A stretch of DNA of 64,000 nucleotides from Candidatus Halobonum tyrrellensis G22 (GTDB taxonomy: Archaea; Halobacteriota; Halobacteria; Halobacteriales; Haloferacaceae). The stretch is taken from positions 124,001 to 188,000 of the forward strand of contig NZ_ASGZ01000064.1 of the NCBI RefSeq assembly GCF_000495475.1, in the 5' to 3' direction. The notes under the pieces were generated by a model. That model saw only the letters and a program-made list of their open reading frames with translations. It was not told the DNA's origin and made no database searches. The translations under genes were made by a program, and so were the position numbers. Within the stretch, counting starts at the first letter, position 1; every line of letters starts with the position of its first letter. Shown here piece after piece: positions 48,733-57,597 of this stretch.

Positions 48733-50100
48733 TTACAGCCCGTACAGTTCCTTCGGCCGGTCGTACGCGACGTGTTCGACGAGTCGCTCGGCGTTGTCGT
48801 ACGGGACCCGGCCGCGGTCGACCATCCGTCCCACCAGGTTCGCGAGCGTCCGGCGGAACATCTCGAACCGCGAGCCGTACGAGACGAGTTTCCGCGAGTC
48901 GCTCACCATCCCGGCGTGGTTCGCCAGCAGGTCGACCGACGCCACCCGCTCTAACTGGTTCGCCATCCCCATCGGACTGTCGTTGAACCACCACGCCGGC
49001 CCGACCGAGACGTTCGGGTACGCCCGCGCGAGCACCGTCACGTCCGGGTAGTGAGTCGGGTCGAGCGTGTACAGCACCACCTCCATCTCGCCGTCGAACC
49101 GGTCGAGGAAGTGGTCGAGACCGCCGACCACGTCCACGTCGCTCGTCGAGACGTCGCCGCCCGCGTTCGCGCCGACCCGCTCGTACAGCGACGCGCGGTA
49201 GTCGCGGACCGCCCCGACGTGCAACTGGGTCACCCAGCCCTTCTCCGCGTTCAACTCGCCGACGAACTCCAGCAGGTACGCCTTGAAGTCGCGAACCGCC
49301 CCTTCGTCGAGATTCGCCCCCCGGCGCGCCCGGTCGTACACCGCGGCGGCGCGCTCGTCGCTCACGGGGGCCGAGACGGGGTCCGTCCCCGTGCCGATAT
49401 CGCAGGCGACACAGCCGTGGTCGGCGAAGTAGTCGTGCGTCTCCGCGAGCGCGTCGCGAAAGCCCTCGAAGTCGTCGACATCGGTCTCGGTGGCCGCGTC
49501 GAGTTCGACGACGAACTCGTCCCACGCGGGCTTTTCGACTTTCAGCGCGCGGTCGGGCCGCCACGTCGGCCGGACGTCGACGCCCTCGACTTCGGTCTCG
49601 GCGCGTTCGTGGTACTCCAGCCGCGAGGTCGGGTCGTCGCTGCTGCACAGCACCTCGACGTTCATCTCCCGCAGGAGGGCCTGCGGGCGCATCTCCGGCT
49701 CCGAGAGCTGTCGTTTCGTCTCCTCCCAGATCTCGTCGGCGGTGTCGGCGCTCAGCGGCTTCTCGATGCCGAACCGCCGTTCGAGGTCGAGGTGGACCCA
49801 GTCGTAGGTGGGGTTGCCCGCGAAGTCGGGGAACACCGCCGCGAGGGCGTCCCACTTCTCGCGGTTGCTCGCGTCGCCGGTCACCTTCTCCTCGGGGACG
49901 CCACGCTCGCGCATGTGCTGCCAGACGTAGTGGTCGGTCGCGCCCTCGACCTCCCAGACGTCGTCCCACGGGTCGTCGTCGACGACCTCCGCGAGGTCGA
50001 CGTGGTTGTGGGGGTCGACCACCGGCAGGTCGGCGATCGACTCGTAGAGGTCGACCGCCGCCTCCGAGTCGAGCAGATACGTTTCGTCGATGAAGCCCAT
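48733..50100 (-). CDS. uxaC: uronate isomerase (glucuronate isomerase)
   Basis: A 455-residue amidohydrolase-fold enzyme that converts D-glucuronate to D-fructuronate. The metal-binding motif is DPHNHVDLAE near residue 30. LHVGAVRDYR, NVSVGPAWWFNDSPMGM and GMVSDSRKLVSYGSRFEMFRRTLAN are characteristic UxaC blocks. The start is at MGFIDETYLL, with a palindrome GGGTTCGAACCC (50108-50119) just upstream. It lies 62 bases downstream of uxuA on the same strand, so the two form an operon. It supplies the entry step for glucuronate released by the GH67 enzyme. Confidence 0.95.
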   Translation of the reverse strand: MGFIDETYLLDSEAAVDLYESIADLPVVDPHNHVDLAEVVDDDPWDDVWEVEGATDHYVWQHMRERGVPEEKVTGDASNREKWDALAAVFPDFAGNPTYDWVHLDLERRFGIEKPLSADTADEIWEETKRQLSEPEMRPQALLREMNVEVLCSSDDPTSRLEYHERAETEVEGVDVRPTWRPDRALKVEKPAWDEFVVELDAATETDVDDFEGFRDALAETHDYFADHGCVACDIGTGTDPVSAPVSDERAAAVYDRARRGANLDEGAVRDFKAYLLEFVGELNAEKGWVTQLHVGAVRDYRASLYERVGANAGGDVSTSDVDVVGGLDHFLDRFDGEMEVVLYTLDPTHYPDVTVLARAYPNVSVGPAWWFNDSPMGMANQLERVASVDLLANHAGMVSDSRKLVSYGSRFEMFRRTLANLVGRMVDRGRVPYDNAERLVEHVAYDRPKELYGL

Positions 50101-50107
50101 ACGCGGC

Positions 50108-50119
50108 GGGTTCGAACCC
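50108..50119. promoter_or_regulatory. 12-bp palindrome in the uxuA-uxaC spacer
   Basis: GGGTTCGAACCC is a perfect palindrome 7 bases before the uxaC start. Its GTTCGAAC core recalls the GTTC/GAAC ends of the IclR-type sites but without a spacer. It may be a regulator site or mRNA hairpin. Confidence 0.35.
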
Positions 50120-50162
50120 CCCCGACAAAAGTCCTCGCCGGCTCGTCCGGTGCGGGCGGCGG

Positions 50163-51113
50163 CTACTCCCCCCGCTCCAACAGCCCCTCGATGTAGCCGA
50201 CGGCGAACAGCCGGCCCATGTCGGTGTAGCCCGACATCGCCCCCTCGCGGTCCTCCTCGTCGAGCATCCGCGGGACGTGGTCCGGGCGGATCGGGCCGTC
50301 GAACCCCACCGCCTCGTAGGCGTCCATCGCGGCGCGCATGTCGGTCTGCCCCTCGTCGTGCCACGTCTCGACGAACCGCTCGGAACCCCCCTCCACGTCG
50401 CGGAAGTGGACGAAGTGGATGCGGTCGCCGAACGCGCGGATCGCCGCGGGCACGTCCGCGCCCATCGCCGAGAAGTTGCCCTGACAGAACGTCAGCCCGT
50501 GGGCCGGGCTGTCGTACAGGTCCAAGATCCGCTCGACGTTCTCGACGGAGGTGACCAGGCGGGGGACGCCGCGGACGGACGACACCGGCGGGTCGTCGGG
50601 GTGGAGCGCCATCCGGACGCCCGCCTCCTCGGCGACCGGCACCACCTCGTCGAGGAAGTACTCCAGGTTCTCCCACAGTTCCGCCTCCGAGATGTCGACG
50701 GGGTGGGGCGGCGCACGCTCGGACTGCTCGTGGTCGTAGACGGTGGTTCGCGAACCCCCGCGGAGCGGGTGGGCGTCGGCGGTCCGGATCACGCCGACGG
50801 GGTTCTCCGTCCACACCCACGAGTAGACGCCGACCCCCACCTCGCCCATGTTCCGGATCAGCCGCTTGACCGTCTCGATCTCCTCGTCGCGGCCCTCCTC
50901 GCCGAGCACCGTCGCCGTCATCGGCGGGCGGTCCTCCACCACGTCGAGCGAGAGACCGTGGTCGGCGAACCGGTTCCGCGTCTTCAGCAGCGAGTCGTAC
51001 GTCCACCACTCCTCCTCTCCCCAGAAACGGACGACGGCGGTCGAGAGTCCGAGCTGTCGGGCGATCGTCCACCGCCTGTCGGGGCGCGGCGGCAGCATCA
51101 GCGTCGTGTCCAT
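50163..51113 (-). CDS. uxuA: mannonate dehydratase
   Basis: A 316-residue TIM-barrel enzyme that dehydrates D-mannonate to 2-keto-3-deoxygluconate. Diagnostic UxuA motifs are VYSWVWTENP, RMALHPDDPP, GLTFCQGNFSAMG, HFVHFRDVEG and PIRPDHVPRM; the His/Cys residues in these blocks bind the metal. It is somewhat shorter than bacterial UxuA (about 390), as in haloarchaeal forms. It starts at the ATG at 51113, directly after a palindrome and a TATA-like CTATATG, and is followed by uxaC. Confidence 0.95.
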   Translation of the reverse strand: MDTTLMLPPRPDRRWTIARQLGLSTAVVRFWGEEEWWTYDSLLKTRNRFADHGLSLDVVEDRPPMTATVLGEEGRDEEIETVKRLIRNMGEVGVGVYSWVWTENPVGVIRTADAHPLRGGSRTTVYDHEQSERAPPHPVDISEAELWENLEYFLDEVVPVAEEAGVRMALHPDDPPVSSVRGVPRLVTSVENVERILDLYDSPAHGLTFCQGNFSAMGADVPAAIRAFGDRIHFVHFRDVEGGSERFVETWHDEGQTDMRAAMDAYEAVGFDGPIRPDHVPRMLDEEDREGAMSGYTDMGRLFAVGYIEGLLERGE

Positions 51114-51120
51114 ACCTCCC

Positions 51121-51137
51121 GTTCGGAAAACCCGAAC
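51121..51137. promoter_or_regulatory. probable IclR operator before uxuA
   Basis: GTTCGG, AAAAC, CCGAAC is a perfect 6-bp-arm palindrome 7 bases from the uxuA ATG and downstream of a TATA-like element. It has the GTTC-N9-GAAC form of the IclR-type sites. Its position near the transcription start fits repression. Confidence 0.55.
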
Positions 51138-51289
51138 ATATAGCTTGTGCGACGTGCCAGTTCGGGGAGATAGTCGCCGGACGGCGTCGAGTATCACGAT
51201 CGATAGAACCGTCGAAACGTACGTTATGTTTAGAAAGACTCATACGGCGCACCGCCGAGGATCCACAAGCGCGTAAGCGCACCGACACT

Positions 51290-53779
51290 ATGCCCGAAGA
51301 CGACAACAGAGCCGGCGAGCGGAGTGGCAACGCACGGAACGGACGGGACGAGGAGTCGACGCCCGACGCCGAGGGCGGTCCGCTGGGGGTCGACCGGCGG
51401 CGGTACATGCAGGCGCTGAGCGCGGCGGGGCTGGTGGGCGCCGGCGCCGCGGGCGCGGCGGCCGACGTACCGGACGCGGCGCCCCGGCAGGTGGAGGGGT
51501 CGCTCGACGCCTACCACCAGACGCTGCGTGCGGACCTGACGAGCGCCGACAGACAGCAGCGACAGCTTCCGCCCGGCGCGTGCGTCTACGCCGCGACCGA
51601 ACGGGCGGCGCTCGACGCCTTCTCCGTGGTTGGCGGCGGCAGGGAGACGCGGGTCGCGGTCGACACCGACGCGGTACCGATAACGGTCGGCGAACGAGTC
51701 ACGGTCCCCGAGGGGAGCGACGACCCCGCCGACCACGCCTACCGGGGCGAGATATCGGACCACTCGTTCGGCGAGGGCGACCTGCTGCTCGCGGTCGCGT
51801 ACCTCCGCAGCGACGACGACGACGCCGAGGTGACGGCGCGCTTCGGCTACGAGTACACGGACTCGTCGGGGGAGACGGCCACCACCGACAACTTCGTCCA
51901 GCGGTCCGCACACGTCGAGCCGAGCGAGCGGTGGATGCGCTACTACTTCCCCGTCGAGGTCGAGTCGGTTCCGGACTCGGAGGCGGTCCCGTCGGTCGAG
52001 TTCCGGACCGGCTACGGCGAACAGACCGTCGAGTTCGGTGGGCTCGCGCTGTTCGACTACGGCGGCGCCGACCTCGCGCTCGACACCCTCCCGCCGTACC
52101 ACTACGAGGGGCGCTCGCTCGACGCCGAGTGGCGCGACGCCGCCCACGACCGGATCGACGAACACCGGACGGCGGACGTGAGCGTCGAAGTCGTCGGTCC
52201 CGACGGCGAGGCGGTGTCGGGCGCGTCGGTCGACGTCGAGATGACCGACCACGAGTTCGACTTCGGCAGTGCGGTCTCGGTCGGCCAACTCACCGGCGAC
52301 ACCGAGGACGACCGGACCTATCGGGAGGTGTTCGCCGACAACTTCAACAAGGCGACCGTCGAGAACGGGCTGAAGTACCCCGCCTGGGAGGGCGTCTGGG
52401 ACATCAGCAACGAGGCGACGCGGGCGGCGCTGGAGTGGCTCAACGAGCGCGACTACCCGGTTCGGGGCCACTACCTGCTGTGGGAGCAGTCGGACAACTC
52501 GGTCGGCGGCGGGATGTCGATCGAGAACCCCGACTCCTACTCGGCCGAGGAGTTGGAGGCGCTGATCGCCGACAAGATCCGGAACCACGCCGCCGAGTTC
52601 GAGGAGGACGTCGTCGAGTGGGACATGCACAACCACCCCGTCTGGCAGAGCAACTTCCGCGACACGGAGGGACTGGGGTGGCCCGCGGTCGACAACTGGT
52701 GGGCGGCCGCCGACGAGACGACCGACCTCCCGCTTCACACCAACGAGATGGGTGCCATCGGCGGGCAGTGGCAGCGGAGCGCGTACGACGACTACATCGC
52801 CCACCTCGTCGACAACGACTACCCCATCGACGCCATCGGGTTCATGGGCCACCACCAACAGCAGTACAACCAGATACTCGACATCGAGACGATGATCGAG
52901 GGGTACGACACGTTCGCGGAGTACGACCTCCCGATGCTCGTCACCGAGTTCGACATCCAGATCTTCAGCCGGCGGAACGCCCAGGACGTCGCGGTCCAAG
53001 CCGACTACACCCGCGACTTCCTCACGGTGGCGTTCAGCAGGCCGCAGGTCGTGGGCGTCGTCTCGTGGGGGTTCTGGGAGGAGGACCACTGGCGGCCGAC
53101 CGGCGCCTACTACGACGCCGACTGGTCCCTCCGGGCGAACGGCGAAGTGTACCGGAACCTCGTCTTCGACGAGTGGTGGACCGACGCCTCCGGCACGACT
53201 GGGTCGGGACCGTACCAGGTCGACTTCGTCGCCGGAGAGGTCGAGGAGGAACTCGGCGAGAGCGAGGACGACTACTACGGCCGGCAGAACCGGCTGATCC
53301 AGTACGCCCACACCGAGGGCGGCGAGGTGGCCGACCGCGACACGTGGATCAACTCGCTCGACCCCGAGACCCGCGACGCCGTCACCGCCAGCGACGTCGA
53401 GGTGGACGACGGCACCGCCTCGGTCTCCTTTACGGTCGCCGACGGCGAGGAACTCACGCTGTCGCTGGCGGCATACACGCTGCCGGGCGGCGAGTTCTCC
53501 TTCGACACCGCGGACGAACAGGAACTCGTCGGCTCCGCCACCGAGACGTTCGGTCCCGGCGACCACAGCCTCGAAATCGACCTGCCCGAGTCGGGGGCGT
53601 TCACCACGTCCGCCTACCTCGGCGACCACGAGGTGACCGTGAGCGCCGACGGCGAGGAGACGACACGGACCGTCTCGGTGACCGAGCCGACCGAACGGAC
53701 CATCACCGTCGAACTGGAGGGGAGCGAGGAGACGACCGAGAGCGTCGACGCCGAACCCGGCGCGCTCGAAGCCGAGTGA
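51290..53779 (+). CDS. secreted GH10-like protein with substituted catalytic acid
   Basis: An 829-residue exported protein. An acidic N-terminus leads to a Tat motif (VDRRRYMQALSAAGLVG). Residues ~70-270 form a carbohydrate-binding-like beta sandwich. The GH10 barrel (~330-625) keeps DNFNKATVENGLKYPAWEG and RGHYLLW and the nucleophile Glu553 (MLVTEFDIQ). The acid/base position is His449 (VEWDMHNHPVWQ) instead of the usual Glu in NE. The shared terminal module spans ~642-770 and a beta-rich PEGA-like tail ends the chain. It is divergent from uxuA. Either it binds xylan without cutting it, or it uses a different catalytic acid. Confidence 0.9.
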   Translation: MPEDDNRAGERSGNARNGRDEESTPDAEGGPLGVDRRRYMQALSAAGLVGAGAAGAAADVPDAAPRQVEGSLDAYHQTLRADLTSADRQQRQLPPGACVYAATERAALDAFSVVGGGRETRVAVDTDAVPITVGERVTVPEGSDDPADHAYRGEISDHSFGEGDLLLAVAYLRSDDDDAEVTARFGYEYTDSSGETATTDNFVQRSAHVEPSERWMRYYFPVEVESVPDSEAVPSVEFRTGYGEQTVEFGGLALFDYGGADLALDTLPPYHYEGRSLDAEWRDAAHDRIDEHRTADVSVEVVGPDGEAVSGASVDVEMTDHEFDFGSAVSVGQLTGDTEDDRTYREVFADNFNKATVENGLKYPAWEGVWDISNEATRAALEWLNERDYPVRGHYLLWEQSDNSVGGGMSIENPDSYSAEELEALIADKIRNHAAEFEEDVVEWDMHNHPVWQSNFRDTEGLGWPAVDNWWAAADETTDLPLHTNEMGAIGGQWQRSAYDDYIAHLVDNDYPIDAIGFMGHHQQQYNQILDIETMIEGYDTFAEYDLPMLVTEFDIQIFSRRNAQDVAVQADYTRDFLTVAFSRPQVVGVVSWGFWEEDHWRPTGAYYDADWSLRANGEVYRNLVFDEWWTDASGTTGSGPYQVDFVAGEVEEELGESEDDYYGRQNRLIQYAHTEGGEVADRDTWINSLDPETRDAVTASDVEVDDGTASVSFTVADGEELTLSLAAYTLPGGEFSFDTADEQELVGSATETFGPGDHSLEIDLPESGAFTTSAYLGDHEVTVSADGEETTRTVSVTEPTERTITVELEGSEETTESVDAEPGALEAE
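53213..53598 (+). other. shared C-terminal module, GH10 copy
   Basis: From YQVDFVAGEVEEELG to LEIDLPES. It aligns with the GH2 and GH15 copies at YQVDF, AGE, EELG, QNRL, DDGTASVSFTVAD, LTLSLAAYT, TADEQEL and TFGPGDH. It lacks the two Cys and is more diverged (WINSLDPETRDAV in place of WPSAEIRDCLDYG). Unlike the other two, it is followed by another beta-rich stretch (TSAYLGDHEVTVSADG). Confidence 0.7.
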
Positions 53780-53885
53780 GGTGAGCGGCCGGTAGTCGCT
53801 CCCGGCGGCCGCGCCGTCGGGGACGACCCGGCGTCCGCGGTGCGGCCTACTCTACTTCTTCGTCCGTGGTCCCCGCCGTCGGTCG

Positions 53886-54245
53886 CTACTGCTCGCTCTC
53901 GCTGCCCTGCCGCGAGAGGATGTCGACCACCACGTTCGCGAACTCCACCGTCCGCGTGGGGAGCCCGTACGCGTCGGTCTCCATGCCGTACTCCCGGAGG
54001 TCGGCGACCGTCTCGGGGGTGTGCGCGAGCGTCGTCACCGTCTCGCGAACGTCGACGTCGAGGACGCCCTCGTCCGTCTCCAGCCACGGCTGGGTGCGCT
54101 GTTTCTCGTCGTACTCGATCGAGAACGTCTCGTTACCGACCGCGTCGACGACGTCGTCGACCGCCCCGATCTCGACCCTGTCGTCGCCGGCGACGAGGAA
54201 CAGCGTCCCGTCGTCGCACTCCGGCTCGTACCGTGTTCGTGTCAT
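53886..54245 (-). CDS. small conserved-looking hypothetical protein
   Basis: A 119-residue acidic soluble protein (TRTRYEPECDDGTLFLVAGDDRVEIGAVDDVVDAVGNETFSIEY at the start). It has alternating beta strands and a C-terminal helix (TVEFANVVVDILSRQ). I do not recognise the family. Codon use is like that of its neighbours. The ATG at 54245 is preferred over upstream in-frame codons that are Arg/Pro-rich. It stands alone between the secreted GH10 and the ABC operon. Confidence 0.65.
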   Translation of the reverse strand: MTRTRYEPECDDGTLFLVAGDDRVEIGAVDDVVDAVGNETFSIEYDEKQRTQPWLETDEGVLDVDVRETVTTLAHTPETVADLREYGMETDAYGLPTRTVEFANVVVDILSRQGSESEQ

Positions 54246-54324
54246 GCGCGGTCGTATAGCCGCTCGCGTAATAACAGCGTCGCCGCCCGCCGGACCGGCC
54301 GGGGTCGGCCGTCCCCGCCGGCCG

Positions 54325-56571
54325 TCAGCGCTCGGCGAACTCCTCGGGGTGTTCGACCGCACCCTCGAGGGGTTCGCTCTCCCAGTACTCGTGGTCCGGG
54401 TCCTCGCGGAAGCACGCCGCCTTCCCGTCGCCGCCGTCGACGTCGAGCAGTTCGGGGTCGTCGCGCGTACACGCCTCGCGGGCGACCGGACACCGGGTGT
54501 GGAACCGGCAGCCCGACGGCGGGTCGACCGGGTCGGGCACGTCGATGTCGCGGATCGGCGGGTCGTCCGCCTCCATCGCGTCGAGGTCGAGGTTCGGCGT
54601 CGCCCACCGGAGCACCTCGGTGTACGGGTGCCGGGGGTCGTGGATCAGCCGCTCGGCGGAGCCGATCTCGACGATCTCGCCGAGGTACATCACCGCGATC
54701 CGGCCGTCGCCGTGTTCGGCGAAGTAGCGCGCGTTCGACAGGTCGTGGCTGATGAACAGAAACGAGGTGTGGAACTCCGACTGGAGTTCGAGCATCAGAT
54801 CCATGATCTCGATGCGCAGGCTCACGTCGACCGCCGAGATGGCCTCGTCGGCGAGGATCGCGTCGGGGTTCATCAACAGCGCCCGCGCGAGCGCAACCCG
54901 CTGTTTCTCGCCGCCGCTCAACTGGTGGGGGTAGCGGTCGAGGAAGTCGCCCGCGGGCGTCATCCCCACGCGTTCGAGCAGCGAGTGCATCCGGCTCCGT
55001 CGCTCGGCCCGGCCGATGTTCGGGTGGGTGTGGTGGAGCGGTTCCGAGAGGATGTCGACGATCCGCCGGTTGGGGTTGAGCGAACTCCCGGGGTCCTGGT
55101 GGATGATCTGGAGTGCCTGCCGCACCTCGTCGTACGGGATGTCCGCGTTGCCGTCCTTCGCCTCCCAGATGTCGTGCCCGCGGTACTCGATCGTCCCGCC
55201 GGTCGGCCGCTGGAGCCCGATCATCGTCTTGCCGAGCGTGGTCTTCCCGCAGCCCGACTCGCCGAGCAGGCAGACCAGGTCCTGCTCGTGGATGTCGAGG
55301 TCGATACCGTCGACCGCCTGCACGACGTCGGGGTCACCCCGGAACCGGTCGAGCAGTCCCTGCTGCTCCTCGAAGTGGACCTCGATGTCGTCGAGCGACA
55401 GCAGCGCCTGATCGCCCGCCGCGACCGCGCGGTCCTCGACCGTCGACCCCGCGGCCGGCCGCGGCGAGTCGACGCTGGCCGCGTCCGGGGCGTCCTCGCC
55501 GAAGTTGAGCGGGATCTCCTCGCGTGCCTCCTCCCAGTGGTGACACGCCGTCCGGTGGTCGGACGCCTCGTCGATCGGGGCGAAGGGCGGGTCGACCGTC
55601 CGGCACTCCTCGGTCGCCAGCGGGCACCGCGGGTGGTACCGGCAGCCCGACGGGACGTTCACCGGCGCCGGTCCCTCGCCCTCGATCGGCTGCATCTCCT
55701 CTAAGGGCGCGTCGAGGTTCGGCGTCGCGTTCAGTAACGCCCGCGTGTACGGGTGTGCGGAGTCGCCGATGATCGCGTCGCGCTCGCCGATCTCCGCGAA
55801 CTGGAACGCGTAGATGATCGCCATCCGGTCGGCGAGCGACGCCACCAGCGGGAGGTCGTGCGTGATGAAGATGATGGTGAGGTCGTACTCGTCGCGGAGT
55901 TCCTCCAACAGCCCGAGGATCGACCGCTGCATCAGCAGGTCGAGCGCGGCCGTCGGCTCGTCCATCACCAGCACCTCCGGGTCGAGCACCATGCTCAACG
56001 CGATGAGCGCGCGCTGTTGCATCCCGCCCGACAGTTCGTGCGGGTAGGAGTTGAGCACCCGTTCGGGTTCGAGATACAGGTTCTCCAGCAGTTCGCGCGC
56101 GAACTCCATCCCCTCCGAGACGTGCTTGTCGTGGCTCTTGAGCGTCTCCGTGAAGTGGGTCCCGATCTCCATGGTGGGGTTGAACGACGACATCGCCCCC
56201 TGGAACACCATCGAGATCTGCTCCCAGCGGAACTTGCGGAGTTCCTCGTCGCTCAGTTCCAACACGTCGACCGTCTCCCCGTCGGGGGGGTGATAGCGGA
56301 TCCCGCCCGTGAGCAGCCCCGGGTCGGGGACGGCGTCCATCAGCGCGGAGGCGAACATCGACTTGCCCGACCCGCTCTCGCCGACGATGCCGAGCACCTC
56401 GTGGCGGTCGATGTCGACGGTGACGTCCTCGAGGACGTACGTGTCGCCGTCGCTGTAGGTGACGTTCGCGTCGCGTATCTCCAACACCGGGTCGTCGACG
56501 ACGGTGTCGGGTTCGGTCGTCTCGTCTGTCGCGGTCGGTCGCGTACTGTCTGTGTTGGTGTCGGTGGACAT
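54325..56571 (-). CDS. ABC transporter ATP-binding protein, fused DppD-DppF type
   Basis: A 748-residue protein with two complete ATPase domains of the oligopeptide/dipeptide (Opp) family. The first has Walker A GESGSGKSM and signature LSGGMQQR; the second has GESGCGKTT and LSGGEKQR. Both halves end with the family Cys-rich element (GCRYHPRCPLATEEC and GCRFHTRCPVAREAC). The first Walker A has Met after Ser in place of Thr. Fusion replaces the usual separate D and F proteins. It powers the importer encoded upstream on the same strand, whose gene ends immediately before it (0 bases). Confidence 0.95.
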   Translation of the reverse strand: MSTDTNTDSTRPTATDETTEPDTVVDDPVLEIRDANVTYSDGDTYVLEDVTVDIDRHEVLGIVGESGSGKSMFASALMDAVPDPGLLTGGIRYHPPDGETVDVLELSDEELRKFRWEQISMVFQGAMSSFNPTMEIGTHFTETLKSHDKHVSEGMEFARELLENLYLEPERVLNSYPHELSGGMQQRALIALSMVLDPEVLVMDEPTAALDLLMQRSILGLLEELRDEYDLTIIFITHDLPLVASLADRMAIIYAFQFAEIGERDAIIGDSAHPYTRALLNATPNLDAPLEEMQPIEGEGPAPVNVPSGCRYHPRCPLATEECRTVDPPFAPIDEASDHRTACHHWEEAREEIPLNFGEDAPDAASVDSPRPAAGSTVEDRAVAAGDQALLSLDDIEVHFEEQQGLLDRFRGDPDVVQAVDGIDLDIHEQDLVCLLGESGCGKTTLGKTMIGLQRPTGGTIEYRGHDIWEAKDGNADIPYDEVRQALQIIHQDPGSSLNPNRRIVDILSEPLHHTHPNIGRAERRSRMHSLLERVGMTPAGDFLDRYPHQLSGGEKQRVALARALLMNPDAILADEAISAVDVSLRIEIMDLMLELQSEFHTSFLFISHDLSNARYFAEHGDGRIAVMYLGEIVEIGSAERLIHDPRHPYTEVLRWATPNLDLDAMEADDPPIRDIDVPDPVDPPSGCRFHTRCPVAREACTRDDPELLDVDGGDGKAACFREDPDHEYWESEPLEGAVEHPEEFAER

Positions 56572-57597
56572 TTAGACCATCCCTCCGGGCGGCGCCGTCG
56601 TGTCGTCTTCCCCTTCGATCGACTCGGACTCCCCGGAGAGCCGGGTCCGGACCCGCGGGTTGAAGATGCGGTCCATCCCCTGGCTCACGAGGATCAGGCC
56701 GAGCGCCAGTCCCACGATGGCGACGATGGGGACGAGCAGCCAGTGGAGCGCCTGCATCGTGAACAGCCCGCCCTGGTTGTACGCGTTGTTCAGCGTGACG
56801 CCCCAGTTCTGCCCCGTGTACGGGAGCACGCCGATGAAGTACAGCCCGACGGACGCGAAGATGGTGTAGCGCGCGGCGAACACGAAGTTGACCATCACGT
56901 ACGGCATGATGTTCGGCAGCACGTCCTTGACGATGATCCGGAACGTGCTCGACCCCATCGTCCGGGACGCCTCGACGTAGCTCTCCTCGCGGATCGACAG
57001 CACCTGCGAGCGTATCGAGCGCCCCAACCCCGCCCAGTAGTTGATCGTGAGGATGACCCCGAGCAGGATGGGGTTCTCCGGGCTGAACGTGATCGCCAGC
57101 ACGATCACCAGCGGCAGCCCGGGGATCGCCATGAAGAAGTCCGACACCGAGGTGATGGCGGTGTCGACGCTGCCGCCCTTGTACCCCGAGACGGTGCCGA
57201 CCATCACCGCGAGGGTGGTCGCCCACACCCCGCCCGCCAGCACCATCAGCAGGATGAACGGCGTCGAGTCGACGATCAGCGCGAACAGGTCGACCCCCGA
57301 CTGGGTCGTCCCGAGAGGGAACGCCCAGTTCTGGAACGGCGGGAGCAGCCGCGGCGCCTGGTTCGGCGAGGGGTTGCGCCAGAGACCGAACACGTCCAGC
57401 GCCGCCATCAGCAGGTAGACGCTCAGGATGATGATCCCGACCCGGGTGCGGAGGTCAGACCACGCGATTATCGCCGGCTCGCGGACCATCCGCCGGTAGA
57501 ACTCGCCGTAGCGCTCACGGCGAGTCATCTCCTCGGCGGACGCGTCCGACCGCCAGTCGACCCCCTCCTCGGAGGAGGAGTCGGTCTCAGTAGCCAT
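56572..57597 (-). CDS. ABC transporter permease (OppC/DppC type)
   Basis: A 341-residue membrane protein. A cytosolic N-terminal segment of about 50 residues precedes six helices and the family's permease loop (EASRTMGSSTFRIIVKDVLPNIMPYV). In Opp-family importers this protein and its OppB partner form the channel. The start overlaps the end of the OppB-type gene by 11 bases. In thermophiles, Opp-like importers next to xylanases and alpha-glucuronidases carry xylo-oligosaccharides, the likely substrate here. Confidence 0.94.
   Translation of the reverse strand: MATETDSSSEEGVDWRSDASAEEMTRRERYGEFYRRMVREPAIIAWSDLRTRVGIIILSVYLLMAALDVFGLWRNPSPNQAPRLLPPFQNWAFPLGTTQSGVDLFALIVDSTPFILLMVLAGGVWATTLAVMVGTVSGYKGGSVDTAITSVSDFFMAIPGLPLVIVLAITFSPENPILLGVILTINYWAGLGRSIRSQVLSIREESYVEASRTMGSSTFRIIVKDVLPNIMPYVMVNFVFAARYTIFASVGLYFIGVLPYTGQNWGVTLNNAYNQGGLFTMQALHWLLVPIVAIVGLALGLILVSQGMDRIFNPRVRTRLSGESESIEGEDDTTAPPGGMV

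Noticed and set aside
50101-50125. tRNA T-arm-like GGGTTCGAACCCC
   Set aside because: No matching acceptor stem, D arm or anticodon arm lies upstream, and the sequence sits in the short uxuA-uxaC spacer. It is better seen as a palindrome.
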